Below are positions 20,051 to 31,231 of a stretch of DNA of 64,000 nucleotides, in pieces. This DNA comes from Alisma plantago-aquatica (Eukaryota > Streptophyta > Magnoliopsida > Alismatales > Alismataceae). Both the position numbers and the translations under genes were made by a program. The stretch covers positions 1,131,072,244 through 1,131,136,243 of the forward strand of contig OY856412.1 in assembly GCA_963693085.1 (NCBI GenBank), written 5' to 3'. Position 1 is the first letter of the stretch. Each line of letters opens with the position of its first letter. Below the pieces are notes generated by a model. The model worked only from the letters and a program-made list of their open reading frames with translations. It did not search any database and had not been told where the DNA came from.

Positions 20051-21419
20051 TATGACTAACAGTCACATTGCAGTTACGAATCACTCTATGAGTGATGAAA
20101 GAGTGCGTAGCACCCGGGTCAATCAGAACATATACAATACAGGATGTAGACATATCAGGATATAAAAGTTTCATCTGACCTGCCACTACCCGTGGATTGA
20201 CCACTGCATCTGGTGGGTTCATAGCATAGAACCTCATTGTCGCCTGGTGTTGAGGCGGTGCTGATGATCCAGCTTGAGACGCTTGTCCACGTCCTCGAGT
20301 TGCTCCTTGAGATTGCATTCTATGAGATCCTTGTTGATTCTGTCTCGGAGGCTGTGCCACACTGACAGGCCTAGAACGACAATCCTTCATCAAGTGTCCC
20401 ACCTTACCACGGTTGTAGCATCTCCTCTCCTGTTGTTGTGGTCGGGGCGGTCCAGTAACTGACATCGATGCAGAACTGTGAGTCCCTTGAAGCGGTTGAC
20501 TCCATCCTCTATCTCTGCTTGGTGACCATTGAGTTTGAGAACTCGATCTGGGTGGTGGAGGGTTAGGTGCAGAGAATCTAGGTTTCTTAAAATCCCTAGA
20601 TGAAGAACCCTGGAACTGTGGATATCTTTTCTGGGTTTGCCTCTTCTCAACCACATATCTCTCTATCCTTCGGACTGACTCAACGAAGGTAGAGAATCTC
20701 TCTCGGTTTTCTAAGACAGACACAGGGGTTGACATATCAGCATTCAAACCCTTCTCAAATCTCCTGATTCTTTCCTCATCTGTGGCAGCCATGTGCGGAC
20801 AGAACCGCAACAATTCCATGAACTTAGCTTCATACTCGCTAATGTTCATCATTCCCTGCCTCAATCTCTCAAACTGAGAGATCTTCTCATCTAGGAAGGT
20901 CTTTGGAAAATATCTATTGATAAATTCCCGACGAAACTCTTCCCATGAGAACTCTATTCCAGGTCTCTTCTGCTCTTCCATGTTCCACCAGTGATCAACA
21001 CTGCCTTTGAGAAGATAGACGGCATGTCTAACCTTCTCAGCTTCCGGGATAATAAGAATCCTGAAAGCCTTCTCCAACTCTGTCAACCATAGGCCAGCAT
21101 CTACGGGGTCGGCAGTCCCAAAGTACTCAGTAGCTCCGACACGACGAAGTCGTTCAAATGTCTTACCGATACCTTGTGCTTCAGGCTGGACAGGTGCCCT
21201 AGGTGCAGGCATGGGCATCCTGTCAGTTATGTGTGTCATGGCAGTCATGAACTGCCCAAACATTGTCTGTACAGCTGGGTTACCAATGTCGGCTGGGTCA
21301 AACTGGGGTGGCTCTCTTGGTGACTCAGGTGCAGGCTGTTCTATTCTTGGAACCCTTGCACCGCCTTGAGGTGCACTAGCACTACTCTCTGCCACATACT
21401 CATCATGAGGCTCAGCCAT
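20051..21419 (-). pseudogene. Family A gag, copy 0, cut off within protease
   Basis: Open from ATG 21417-21419 to the breakpoint (about 455 residues), with no internal stop, making it the cleanest Gag in the array. Retrotransposon capsid region from about residue 110 to 260 (WLTELEKAFRIL, YLLKGSVDHWW, FRREFINRYFP). A basic Ser/Pro/Gln-rich linker follows, then a zinc knuckle CYNRGKVGHLMKDC. The second cysteine position is arginine (codon 20409-20411), as in the other two copies. Protease begins with VLIDPGATHSFI, then the frame stops just past the junction. Start lies 115 nt downstream of the PBS. RT, RNase H and integrase are missing. Confidence 0.9.
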
Positions 21420-21533
21420 CCTTATGTATCTTCTTCTCCTGAGGAGTAGAAGATTCTATTAGATAGGGAAAGAGTACTAAAGATGGACTCGACATCCTAA
21501 GTCCTATGCCTTTGTAGACTCAACTGACCTAGA

Positions 21534-21545
21534 GCTCTGATACCA
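21534..21545 (-). promoter_or_regulatory. PBS, family A copy 0
   Basis: Minus TGGTATCAGAGC, complementary to initiator Met-tRNA, 5 bp (ATTAG on the minus strand) from the end of LTR1. Confidence 0.9.
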
Positions 21546-23162
21546 CTAATTGTGGGATCTGATCTCCAAACCACGATATAATCACGATTCAAACTTAGCG
21601 GAAGCGATTCGATAAACAGCGGAAGACAAAAATCACGGGAAATTAAAACTTTTCGAGACAATATCTTGAATCCTTAAAAGCTTTTTTTATAACAAGAGAT
21701 AAACTATTTACATCTCATGATAATTACTTCTTGAGTAATTATATACATCAAGATACAAAATCTCAAGAACTCATAACAAAAGACTCCAAGACCTGAGAGT
21801 ACAGAGGACTGACTCTAACTACACCACTTGGCAGGCTAAATCTCCACCTGAGATTTACTGCTGCTCCTGGTGCTGCTGCTGCTGGGACTGGTCACCTGTA
21901 GACCTGTTCCTCCGTCCTCGACGTCCACCTAAAAAGTTGAAGTCTACGGGGTGAGACAATTGTACATAATTGTCCCAGCGAGAGTTATAACTCTCCGCCA
22001 GAAGCTTTATTATAAGATCAAAGAATAACTTAAGCAGTAAAAGCTTACAAAGTATTCAATAGCAGATACAGTTGTATACAAGAGCTCAACATTTATCAAG
22101 CATAAAGAACATATGCACTAATCAGTGTAACATCAATCAATTAGCTCATAGTTACCTTTAACAGGTATACTACGCTTGTAGATTATGTTTTTCAAACAGT
22201 CTTATTATTATGCCCTGTGGAGATGAGGTTTACCACTCATACCCCAACCAATCACTGTTAAGTGCCTTAGTATCATACTAGGTCATTGAAAGAGCCGAAT
22301 TCTCATGACCTTCACCTTCCTCAGTCAGTAAGAGGATCACTTGTAGGACATCTTGTGTCTCTACTATTATAGCTCACCAGGGTAATCTGGTCCTTCGCTA
22401 TTTTAGAGTTACAGTGGCGTTCTGTACTCTCTTCGTCATCAGGAGATTTCATGTTTATCTCCACTGATACGGATATCTATGTTTTCTTCGTCATCAGGAG
22501 GTTTCATGTTTACCTACTACTGATACGGTATGGAAAAGTAGTGAAGGATTGACGGATTACATATCTACATCAAATCCCTACACTAGGATGTAAGGTTCTA
22601 CACATCCATGTACCCCACATACTCAATAGTATGTGATCCAGGAGTTCCCTTAGGAAAACCTGTTTCACCATCATTTGATCTCTGACAATGATGGGTCTAT
22701 GATCAGGGCTCTACATTATACTTGATTAGTTAGGTACATTCAGTATTCATTTAACATCACACATTGTTCTTCAAACAATAATAGTAGCATAACAACTATA
22801 AAAGGAGAATACTAACTGTAACAAGCCTAACTCACATCAATCATCATTTCTCATTATACTCATCACAAGTCATCTCTAAAGCATGACCTTGATGGTATTC
22901 ATGGCTCTCACAGCCCATTATTACCATAGAATGCCACTGACAAGGCATCAAGATACTTTACTTATTCATAAAGCTATCAATATGCCTTTAATGAATATAG
23001 TATCATCATCCATACCTGGATATGATCATCTCCATATTAGAACCTGCATGGTTAATTTAACTAATAAAGGTAATTCAAAACAATGATTATACTTTCCACT
23101 CTTGTCATAAGAGCTAAGTTCTTTGATTCTTATCAAATAGAGTTTAATACTCATATAACATG

Positions 23163-23270
23163 TCATCACCTTTGAATTAGGGTTTACTATTCACATCACA
23201 TGTCATTACCCTTGAATTAGGGTTTACTATTCACATCATATGTCATTACTATTCACATCATATGGTGAAT
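23163..23270. repeat. 40-bp minisatellite with telomere-like ttagggttta, LTR1
   Basis: Units start at atgtcat and contain gaattagggtttactattca; period 40 bp. Three full units occur in LTR2 (32844, 32884, 32924) and LTR3 (from about 42540), while LTR1 has two full units and one shortened by 24 bp. The ttagggttt core matches the plant telomere repeat word, but only once per unit. Confidence 0.8.
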
Positions 23271-23814
23271 TGAACTCATAACATCATCATGTATGAGGAA
23301 CATCATCATTGATGCTCTCAGATTAGCTTAATATTCATCATATATCATAATTAGGGTTTCCATGATCTCACATAGGTGGATCATACCCTAATCATGCACA
23401 TTCATGTGTATTGAAGGTTCTTTACTTGAGTTTCCACCCTAAAAGGGTACTTTCTCTCTCTTAAGATACTTTCTATCTCTTAAGATACTTTCTCTCTCCT
23501 CATACTAGTAGATGGTGATAACACCACTCTAGATCAGGTTGGGTTAAGTCCTCATGGGCTAACATAAGCCAAAACATCACTATCATGTGATTAGGGTTTG
23601 ATTTGAACAAGGTTTTACTCAATTGAACCCCTCAAGGGTATTTTGGTAATTCACCCCATTGATCACCATCATGGGTTAATTCATTAGTCACTTAGTCCCT
23701 TAATATCCTAGGTTATCATTAGGGTTTAGATTAGAGCATCATTGAACCATTTACACCTTCAATTGATTAAGTGAAATCAACCTTTGAAAACCTCAAACGA
23801 TTTCAACCTTCAAC

Positions 23815-25205
23815 CTCCAAACGGTTTGAGACCGTTTGGATGAGTTGACCGTTTGCTAGGGTTGACTACAAGACTGTGTGACCTTCAAGGTCATTTGCCC
23901 AAACCGTGTGAGGGTGTATACCATTTAACAAGTTTGACTTCAAGACCGAGAGGGCTTACACGGTTTGAGACCGTTTGGTGTCTCTCGATCTTGAGATCGT
24001 TTGAGTCCAAACGGTCTTGAGACCGTTTGGCCCCAAACGGTCTTGAGACCGTGAGGCCTCACACGGTCTTGAGACCGTGTGACCTCAAACGGTCTTGATA
24101 CCATGAGGTCTCAAACGGTCTTGAGACCGTGTGACCTCAAACGGTCTTGAGACCATTTGGTCCACTTGGTCTCAAACCCTTTGGACCTCCAACATGGTTC
24201 AATGATTTCAATCATTTATGATTATCAATGTTGAAGCCTCCAAATGGTCAAAGTCATGGTAACCATTTATATATTGAGTCAATTAGGGTTATGCTTAACC
24301 AATTGGTCACTCAATTGACCCTCAATTGTTATCCAATTAGGGTTGTAGTTGGTTCAATTAAGGTCCATCAACGTTCAACCATCAACACTCAACAATGTGA
24401 ATCAACACAAGGTTGAACCCTTCAATTGAGCTCCAATTGGGCCCAAACTTGGCCCAAACGGTCTTGAGATCGTGTGGATGAACTCCACACGGTCTTGAGA
24501 CCGTTTGCCCAAGATTTCATCAAAATCTAATGTGATTTGATAGGAGTTGAACCTTGATTGAGTCTCAAATCAGTATTTTGATTACTTCAATAACCTATTG
24601 CAATTGGCCCTCAATTGATCAAATTACCTTAACCCTAGACCTCCAAACGGTCTTGGGTTGTCACCACACGGTCTTGAGACCGTTTGGTTGATCCCCAAAC
24701 GGTCTTGAGACCGTTTGGGTCAATCAACCCAAAAACACTAAGTTATTCATTGAGGTTTCAGTACTGATTTCAATTAGGGTTTACCCTAGTAATCATCCTT
24801 CAACTCTTAGCTCGTTTGGAATTAGTCCATCAAATTTGGTGAGTTGTTAATCGACATTATTATGAACAGTAATTTCATACGGTCAATGCTTAGTCAACGT
24901 TCTTACACGGTCTTGAGACCGTTTGCCCAAAAAGGGGCGATTTCAACAGATTGGAAATCAGGAGTAAATTCAATTAAAGTTTGTTGATTAAAAAGGCCAT
25001 ATCTCACGATTCCTTTGGAGTTATCATCTCAAATTTTGTGGGTGATTAGCCTACATAATTATGAATAGAAATCTTATACGGTCCATGCTCGGTCAACGCG
25101 GCTAAACGGTCTTGAAGACCGTTTTCCCTTACACGGTCTTGAGACCGTTTGCTCACCAAACGGTTTTGCAAACCGTGTGAGCACTTGGTGGAGACCGTTT
25201 AGTAA
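23815..25205. repeat. AAACGGTCTTGAGACCGTTT palindrome cluster, LTR1
   Basis: At least nine near-exact copies of acggtcttgagaccgt (for example 24011, 24036, 24062, 24118, 24489, 24666, 24702, 24906, 25133) plus many half-sites and variants (acggtttgagaccgt, acggttttgcaaaccgt). Each unit has 9-bp perfect arms around a TG centre. Spacing varies from about 20 to 250 bp. They lie 0.5-1.9 kb downstream of the probable TATA box, so they would be in the transcribed leader. Confidence 0.9.
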
Positions 25206-25392
25206 AGTAAAAAAAAAATAGTGGATTAACTTTGGAAATAACGTCTTCATCTCCTAGCTCAAGAACAGCAAGGATTTCTCACGGATTTGCTTGCAAGGTA
25301 GCAAAGGAAGGTAGAGAAGAAGAAGAACTATCATCTAAAAGCATAAACGAGATGTATATAACAAAGCATAGGTTTAGAGTTATAAAACCCGC

Positions 25393-25632
25393 CTAGAGCT
25401 TGCTCCTTGAGCTCCAAGCTTTCGAGCTCCAAGTTTTTAATGGCGTCCTTGAGCTTCCACAGGTCGGACAAGGTGAAACCTCCAGGAAAAGTCGAGAAGA
25501 GATGGCTAGAAAGGTAGAGCTATGTGAGCTAGCCATCAATTTGACCTTGAATTCGAGTTCTAACCATGAACTTAAGCAAAAGGGGGGATTCAAACCTACC
25601 TTGCCCTCCTTGGTCGTCCTCCTGAGCTCCAC
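25393..25632 (-). CDS. Small leader ORF in family A LTR1 (79 aa), hypothetical
   Basis: The first ATG-initiated frame downstream of the probable TATA box (25711-25720), starting about 80 bp after it, so it would be the first AUG of the RNA leader. Begins MELRRTTKEGKVGLN; Ser/Leu/Lys-rich, no recognised domain or signal peptide. The same frame is open in LTR2 (35076-35315) and LTR3 (44749-44988) with only a few amino-acid changes. With copies this similar, openness alone is weak evidence of function. It could be a regulatory upstream ORF or chance. Confidence 0.3.
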   Translation of the reverse strand: MELRRTTKEGKVGLNPPFCLSSWLELEFKVKLMASSHSSTFLAISSRLFLEVSPCPTCGSSRTPLKTWSSKAWSSRSKL

Positions 25633-25710
25633 AGCTTCTCTTTAGTCGGTTTGGGTGAATAGAACAGTGAAGGAAATGAAGGGAAAGTTCCCTTGCTTAG
25701 AGAGGTGGAG

Positions 25711-25720
25711 AATATATATA
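25711..25720 (-). promoter_or_regulatory. Probable TATA box, family A LTR1
   Basis: Minus strand CAAGTATATATATTCTCC. Equivalents: about 35394-35403 in LTR2 and 45068-45077 in LTR3 (one extra G/C change). Predicted start of transcription is about 30 bp to the left. This puts about 4.1 kb of LTR in the R-U5 leader, unusually long. Confidence 0.55.
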
Positions 25721-26409
25721 CTTGGGGTGAGATTTTCAACATATGCTCATAAGTTCTCCATATTTTCAACTAAGTCCCTCCATCCTTCTATGCTCGTCCC
25801 TTCATATTTCTAAGGACAACCTTCTTTTAAGGTCAAGAAATGAGGGCAAAGAAGATCAACCTATTAGTTAAGCATACACATAAAAGGGCTATAGCACATA
25901 CACCTTGATTATTCAATCACAAAGGTGTTTTTTCATAACTTGATTAATCAATTGAAGTGACCTTTCATCATTTCTTCTCTAAATGATGACAAGAGTCTTA
26001 AAAGATATTTTAGATGATGTATTTTACAAGTTGCACCCCTCAAATTGGGTAAATTGCACTTTTCTCCAATTTAGGGTTTTCAAGCACCGGGATTGCTTCC
26101 ACAGCTGCACCTTGGTGCCCAAGCTTGGGAAATCCCTCAAACCTTACCATCATAATTCTCATGATGTCTCAACATCAGAGGAACATCTCAACATGTGAAA
26201 ATTGCAAGTTAACCCTTCTAACTGGGTAATTTGCACATAGGTCCCTATATTACAAAATAATGCTACAACTTTATATAAAAAGGAGCAAAAACTGAAATAT
26301 ATGTTTCTGAGACACTTAATTACATGCCCAAAGTTAATCACAAGGATTTAGTTACATATTTAGGCAAAACACCTAGGGTTAACTCATAACCCAGGTCAGG
26401 GATGTTATA

Positions 26410-26460
26410 AATTATCCACCACCCCTTACAAGGATTTCGTCCCCGAAATCGATAAAACAT
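26410..26460 (-). promoter_or_regulatory. Polypurine tract region, family A copy 1
   Basis: Minus strand reads AAGGGGTGGTGGATAATT directly before LTR1, the plus-strand primer position. The identical tract at about 36093-36110 precedes LTR2 for copy 2. Confidence 0.75.
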
Positions 26461-26509
26461 ACTAAGAGAAAAGGGCAGGATACTTCCTTCTCATCTGATC
26501 CTCTAATTC

Positions 26510-29500
26510 TCAAGTGGCTTCTTCAACACCACGGTGGTTCCAGAGGACTTTCACAAGACTTATATCTTTCTTCTTTAACCTTTTAATTCTATTATCAAGG
26601 ATTGACACTGGTCCCTCCTCATAGGATATATCATCATTCAATTCTACCTCCAAAGGTTGTAGAACTGACTCGGTGTCTGGGTGACATTTCTTCAGCATAG
26701 AAATGTGAAACACAAGATGTAACCTCTGTAACTCTGGTGGCAACTCTAGTCTATATGCTACCTTTCCAATCCATTCAATGATTGGATAAGGCCCCATAAA
26801 TCTAGGAGCTAACTTCCCTTTCCTTCCAAAACGAAGGACCCCTTTCCAAGGCGAGACTTTGAGATATACTCTGTCTCCAACCTGGAACTCTAAGGGTCTA
26901 CGACGCTTGTCAGCATAAGATTTCTGCCTATCCTGTGCAGTCTTAATCTTTTGTTGTATTACTTTAATCTTCTCTGTGGTCTGCTGTACAAGATCAGGAC
27001 CTAACAACTGACGTTCACCAGTCTCGAACCAACACATAGGTGATCTACAACGTCTACCATACAAGGCTTCATAAGGTGCCATATAAATACTATGCTGATA
27101 GCTATTGTTATAGGCAAACTCTATCAAGCTTAGGTGTAGATCCCAACTCCCGGTAAACTGGAGAACACATGCTCTCAAAAGGTCTTCTAAAGTTTGTATA
27201 GTTCTTTCCGACTGTCCATCAGTCTGTGGATGAAAGGCCGTACTAAACCTTAGTTTGGTTCCTAAGGGTCTGTGTAACTGTTCCCAAAAATGACTTGTAA
27301 ACTGAGGACCTCTGTCAGAAACTATTGTGACAGGAACTCCGTGCAAACGCACTATCTCTTGTATATACAACTGTGATAACCTTTCAGCAGAATAGGTTGT
27401 TTTGACAGGTAAGAAGTGCGCTGTCTTTGTCAACCTATCAACAACTACCCAAATGGAATCATGTCCTTTGCTTGTCCTGGGTAGGCCAACAACAAAGTCC
27501 ATGGTCACATGGTCCCACTTCCACTGTGATATGGGTAAAGGTTGCATTGTTCCTGCAGGCTTCTGGTGTTCAGCTTTAACTTGCTGACACACAGGACACC
27601 TCAGAGCAAACTCTGCAACATCCTTCTTCATTCCAAGCAACCAATACAGATCTTTCAAATTCCGATACATCTTGGTGCTCCCTGGATGCATAGCATACAT
27701 GGAAGAATGAGCTTCTTCCAGGACTAACTTCCTCAAGTTATCCACATCCGGCACTATCATCCTTCCATTATAACAGGCTACTTGGTCATCTGAGTCATGG
27801 AAACCATCTCGCTTCTCATTTCCATACTCAGATCTAATCTGCTGAACTGCAGCATCACCTAGCTGTGCTTCCTTAATATGCTCTCTTAGGGTAGGTTTAA
27901 TATGCATCTCAGCTAACAACCCGGCTATCAATGACACCTTCAACTGTACACTGTCTTGCCTCAAAGAGATAAGTATATCTCTCCTAGAGCATACTAAAGA
28001 GTTTAGTTGTGCTCTATTCATGGTTGATGTTGCTGATTTCCTACTCAAGGCATCTGCAACAACATTGGCCTTGCCCGGATGGTAATCAATTGTACAATCG
28101 TAGTCCTTGATTAACTCCATCCAACGACGTTGCCTCATGTTAAGCTCGTGCTGAGAGAAGATATGCTTAAGGTTCTTGTGGTCTGTGAAAATCTGGAATG
28201 TTTCTCCGTAGAGATAATGTCTCCAGATCTTCAAGGCATGAACCACAGCAGCTAACTCCAGATCGTGTGTCGGATAATTCTCCTCGTGTTTCTTAAGCTG
28301 TCGGGAAGCAAAAGAAATCACTTGTTTATCCTGCATCAACACACATCCTAGTCCATTCTTGGAAGCATCACAGAAAACTACATATCCTTTTCCTTGTTCA
28401 GGTAGTACAAGCACAGGTGCACTTGTCAACCTCTCCTTCAACAACTGGAAAGACTGTTGACACTTATCACTCCAAGAAAAAGGAACATCTTTCCGGGTCA
28501 ACTTGGTCAAAGGTAAGGCTATAGAACTAAAGTTCTTAATGAACCTTAGATAATAGCCAGCTAACCCCAAGAAACTTCGAATCTCCGTCGGTGTCTTCGG
28601 TTGTTCCCACTGTAGAACAGATTCTACCTTTGTAGGGTCAACACGAATTCCCAAGGCAGATATCACATGTCCAAGAAAAGATACCTCCGGCAGCCAGAAC
28701 TCACACTTGCTAAACTTAGCATACAGCTTGTGTTCTCTTAGCAAGGTCAAAGCTTGGCGAAGATGCTGCTCATGATGCTGAGCATCCTTACTATAGATCA
28801 GAATGTCATCTATGAAGATGACAACACACTGATCAAGGAAAGGTCGAAAAACTCTATTCATGAGTTTCATAAATGCAGCTGGTGCATTGGTTAGTCCAAA
28901 CGACATAACCGTGAACTCATAGTGACCATACCTTGTCCTAAAGGCAGACTTGGATATGTTAATACGAAGTTGATGATATCCAGACCTCAATTCTATCTTG
29001 GAAAAGATGGTTGCACCACGCAACTGGTCAAAGAGATCATCAATCCTCGGCAGAGGGTACTTATTCTTTATTGTTACTTTATTGAGTTGTCTGTAGTCGA
29101 TGCACAACCACATTGACCCATCTTTCTTTTTAACAAACAAGACCGGAGCACCCCAAGGTGAAGTGCTCGGTCGGATAAAGCCCTTCTCAAGTAACTCTTG
29201 AAGCTATTTCTTGAGTTCTGCCATCTCGGCAGGCGCCATCCTATACGGAGTCTGGGCTATGGGTTTCGTATCTGGGATCAGATTGATTTCAAAATCAATC
29301 TCCCGAGGTGGTGGTATACCAGGAAGTTCTTCAGGAAACACATCCTCGAATTCCCTGACTATGGGAACTTCAGCAGGACTGGACCTTTCCTTGGTAACAT
29401 CTACCACATGGGCTAAGAATGCATAACATCCTTGCCTCAACAACTTATCAGCAACCATAGCTGACACAAGACAGGTGGGCAGAATCTTTCTTTCTCCTTG

Positions 29501-31105
29501 AAAGATCCATGTGTTGCTTTCATCAACAAACACATCCAACTTGGACTCACAATCCAAGACAACTCTATACCTTTCTAAGGTATCCATCCCGAGGATTATA
29601 TCAAATCCTTGCATATCAAGTGGTATAAGGTCCACTTGGATGCGATGTTCAGAAAAGAAGAGGATGTAGGGAGAGCATACCTCCTGCAAAATGGCAGACC
29701 CACTCAACGGAGTCTCCAACAATAAACTATCTGCCCTATGACTAACAGTCACATTGCAGTTACGAATCACTCTATGTGTGATGAAAGAGTGCGTAGCACC
29801 CGGGTCAATCAGAACAGATACAACACAGGATGTAGACATATCAGGATATAAAAGTTTCATCTGACCTGCCACTACCCGTGGATTGACCACTGCATCTGGT
29901 GGGTTCATAGCATAGAACCTCGTTGTCGCCTGGTGTTGAGGCGGTGTTGATGATCCAGCTTGAGACGCTTGTCCACGTCCTCGAGTTGCTCCTTGAGATT
30001 GCATTCTCTGAGATCCTTGTTGATTCTGTCTCGGAGGCTGTGTCACACTGACAGGCCTAGAACGGCAATCCTTCATCAAGTGTCCCACCTTACCACGGTT
30101 GTAGCATATCCTCTCCTGTTGTTGTGGTCGGGGCGGTCCAGTAACTGACATCGATGCAGAACTGTGAGTCCCTTGAAGCGGTTGACTCCGTCCTCTATCT
30201 CTGCTTGGTGACCATTGAGTTTGAGAACTCGATCTGGGTGGGGGAGGGTTAGATGCAGAGAATCTAGGTTTCTTAAAATCCCTAGATGAAGAACCCTGGA
30301 ACTGTGGATATCTTTTCTGGGTTTGCCTCTTCTCAACCACATATCTCTCTATCCTTCGGACTGACTCAACGAAGGTAGAGAATCTCTCTCGGTTTTCTAA
30401 GGCAGACACAGGGGTTGACATATCAGCATTCAAACCCTTCTCGAATCTCCTGATTCTTTCCTCATCTGTGGCAGCCATGTGCGGACAGAACCGCAACAAT
30501 TCCATGAACTTAGCTTCATACTCGCTAATGTTCATCATTCCCTGCCTCAATCTCTCAAACTGAGAGATCTTCTCATCTAGGAAGGTCTTTGGAAAATATC
30601 TATTGATAAATTCCCAACGAAACTCTTCCCATGAGAACTCTATTCCAGGTCTCTTCTGCTCTTCCATGTTCCACCAGTGATCAGAACTGCCTTTGAGAAG
30701 ATAGACGGCATGTCTAACCTTCTCAGCTTCCGGGATAATAAGAATCCTGAAAGCCTTCTCCAACTCTGTCAACCATAGGCCAGCATCTACGGGGTCGGCA
30801 GTCCCAAAGTACTCAGTAGCTCCGACACGACAAAGTCATTCGAATGTCTTACCGATACCTTGTGCTTCAGGCTGGACAGGTGCCCTAGGTGCAGGCATGG
30901 GCATCCTGTCGGTTATGTGTGTCATGGCAGTCATGAACTGCCCAAACATTGTCTGTACAGCTGGGTTACCCATGTCGGCTGGGTCAAACTGGGGTGGCTC
31001 TCTTGGTGACTCAGGTGCAGGCTGTTCTATTCTTGGAACCCTTGCACCGCCTTGAGGTGCACTAGCACTACTCTCTGCCACGTACTCATCATGAGGCTCA
31101 GCCAT
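26510..31105 (-). pseudogene. Family A gag-pol polyprotein, copy 1 (two in-frame stops)
   Basis: One continuous frame without indel frameshift, 1531 codons, broken by TGA at 30836-30838 (N-terminal Gag) and TAG at 29204-29206 (between protease and RT). Order: Gag, zinc knuckle with Arg at the second Cys (30095-30097), protease VLIDPGATHSFI, RT (FIDDILIYS present), RNase H ([25 protein letters not shown]), integrase with HHCC zinc finger and the catalytic Asp, Asp and Glu ([28 protein letters not shown]), and a chromodomain-like tail ending [16 protein letters not shown] motif A reads [10 protein letters not shown] where Asp is normal (codon 28991-28993). The frame ends at TGA 26510-26512 where chromoviruses usually have Trp, trimming the chromodomain end. 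PR-RT-RH-IN order plus chromodomain places it in chromovirus Gypsy, probably Tekay/Del. RT to chromodomain (876 residues) is otherwise open. Confidence 0.92.
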
Positions 31106-31219
31106 CCTTATGTATCTTCTTCTCCTGAGGAGTAGAAGATTCTATTAGATAGGGAAAGAGTACTAAAGATGGACTCGACATCCTAAGTCCTATGCCTCTG
31201 TAGACTCAACTGACCTAGA

Positions 31220-31231
31220 GCTCTGATACCA
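31220..31231 (-). promoter_or_regulatory. PBS, family A copy 1
   Basis: Minus TGGTATCAGAGC with the same 5-bp spacer to LTR2 (31237). Confidence 0.9.

Larger units (their letters stand above)
21551..26409 (-). repeat. Family A LTR1, 4859 bp
   Basis: Element-orientation start is TATAACATCCC at 26409; LTR3 has TGTAACATCCC, so this LTR carries a terminal change. End is CAGATCCCACA at 21551. U3 is about 25720-26409; the long remainder to 21551 is R-U5. Relative to LTR2/3 it has small indels: a 24-bp loss in the 40-bp repeat near 23245, a loss of about 9 bp near 21810 and an extra ttaagatactttct unit near 23465. It serves as 3' LTR of internal 1 and 5' LTR of cut internal 0. Confidence 0.9.

Noticed and set aside
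20274..20462. Plus-strand 62-residue frames recurring in all three Gag copies (also 29960 and 39643)
   Set aside because: Antisense of the Ser/Gln-rich Gag linker; recurrence follows from the array.
22883..23086. 67-residue plus-strand frame in LTR1, also at 32567
   Set aside because: Opposite to the element's transcription and absent or broken in LTR3, with no protein features.
23815..25205. CRISPR-like array of palindromic repeats
   Set aside because: Plant nuclear DNA, irregular spacing, variable repeats and location in an LTR; this is not a CRISPR.
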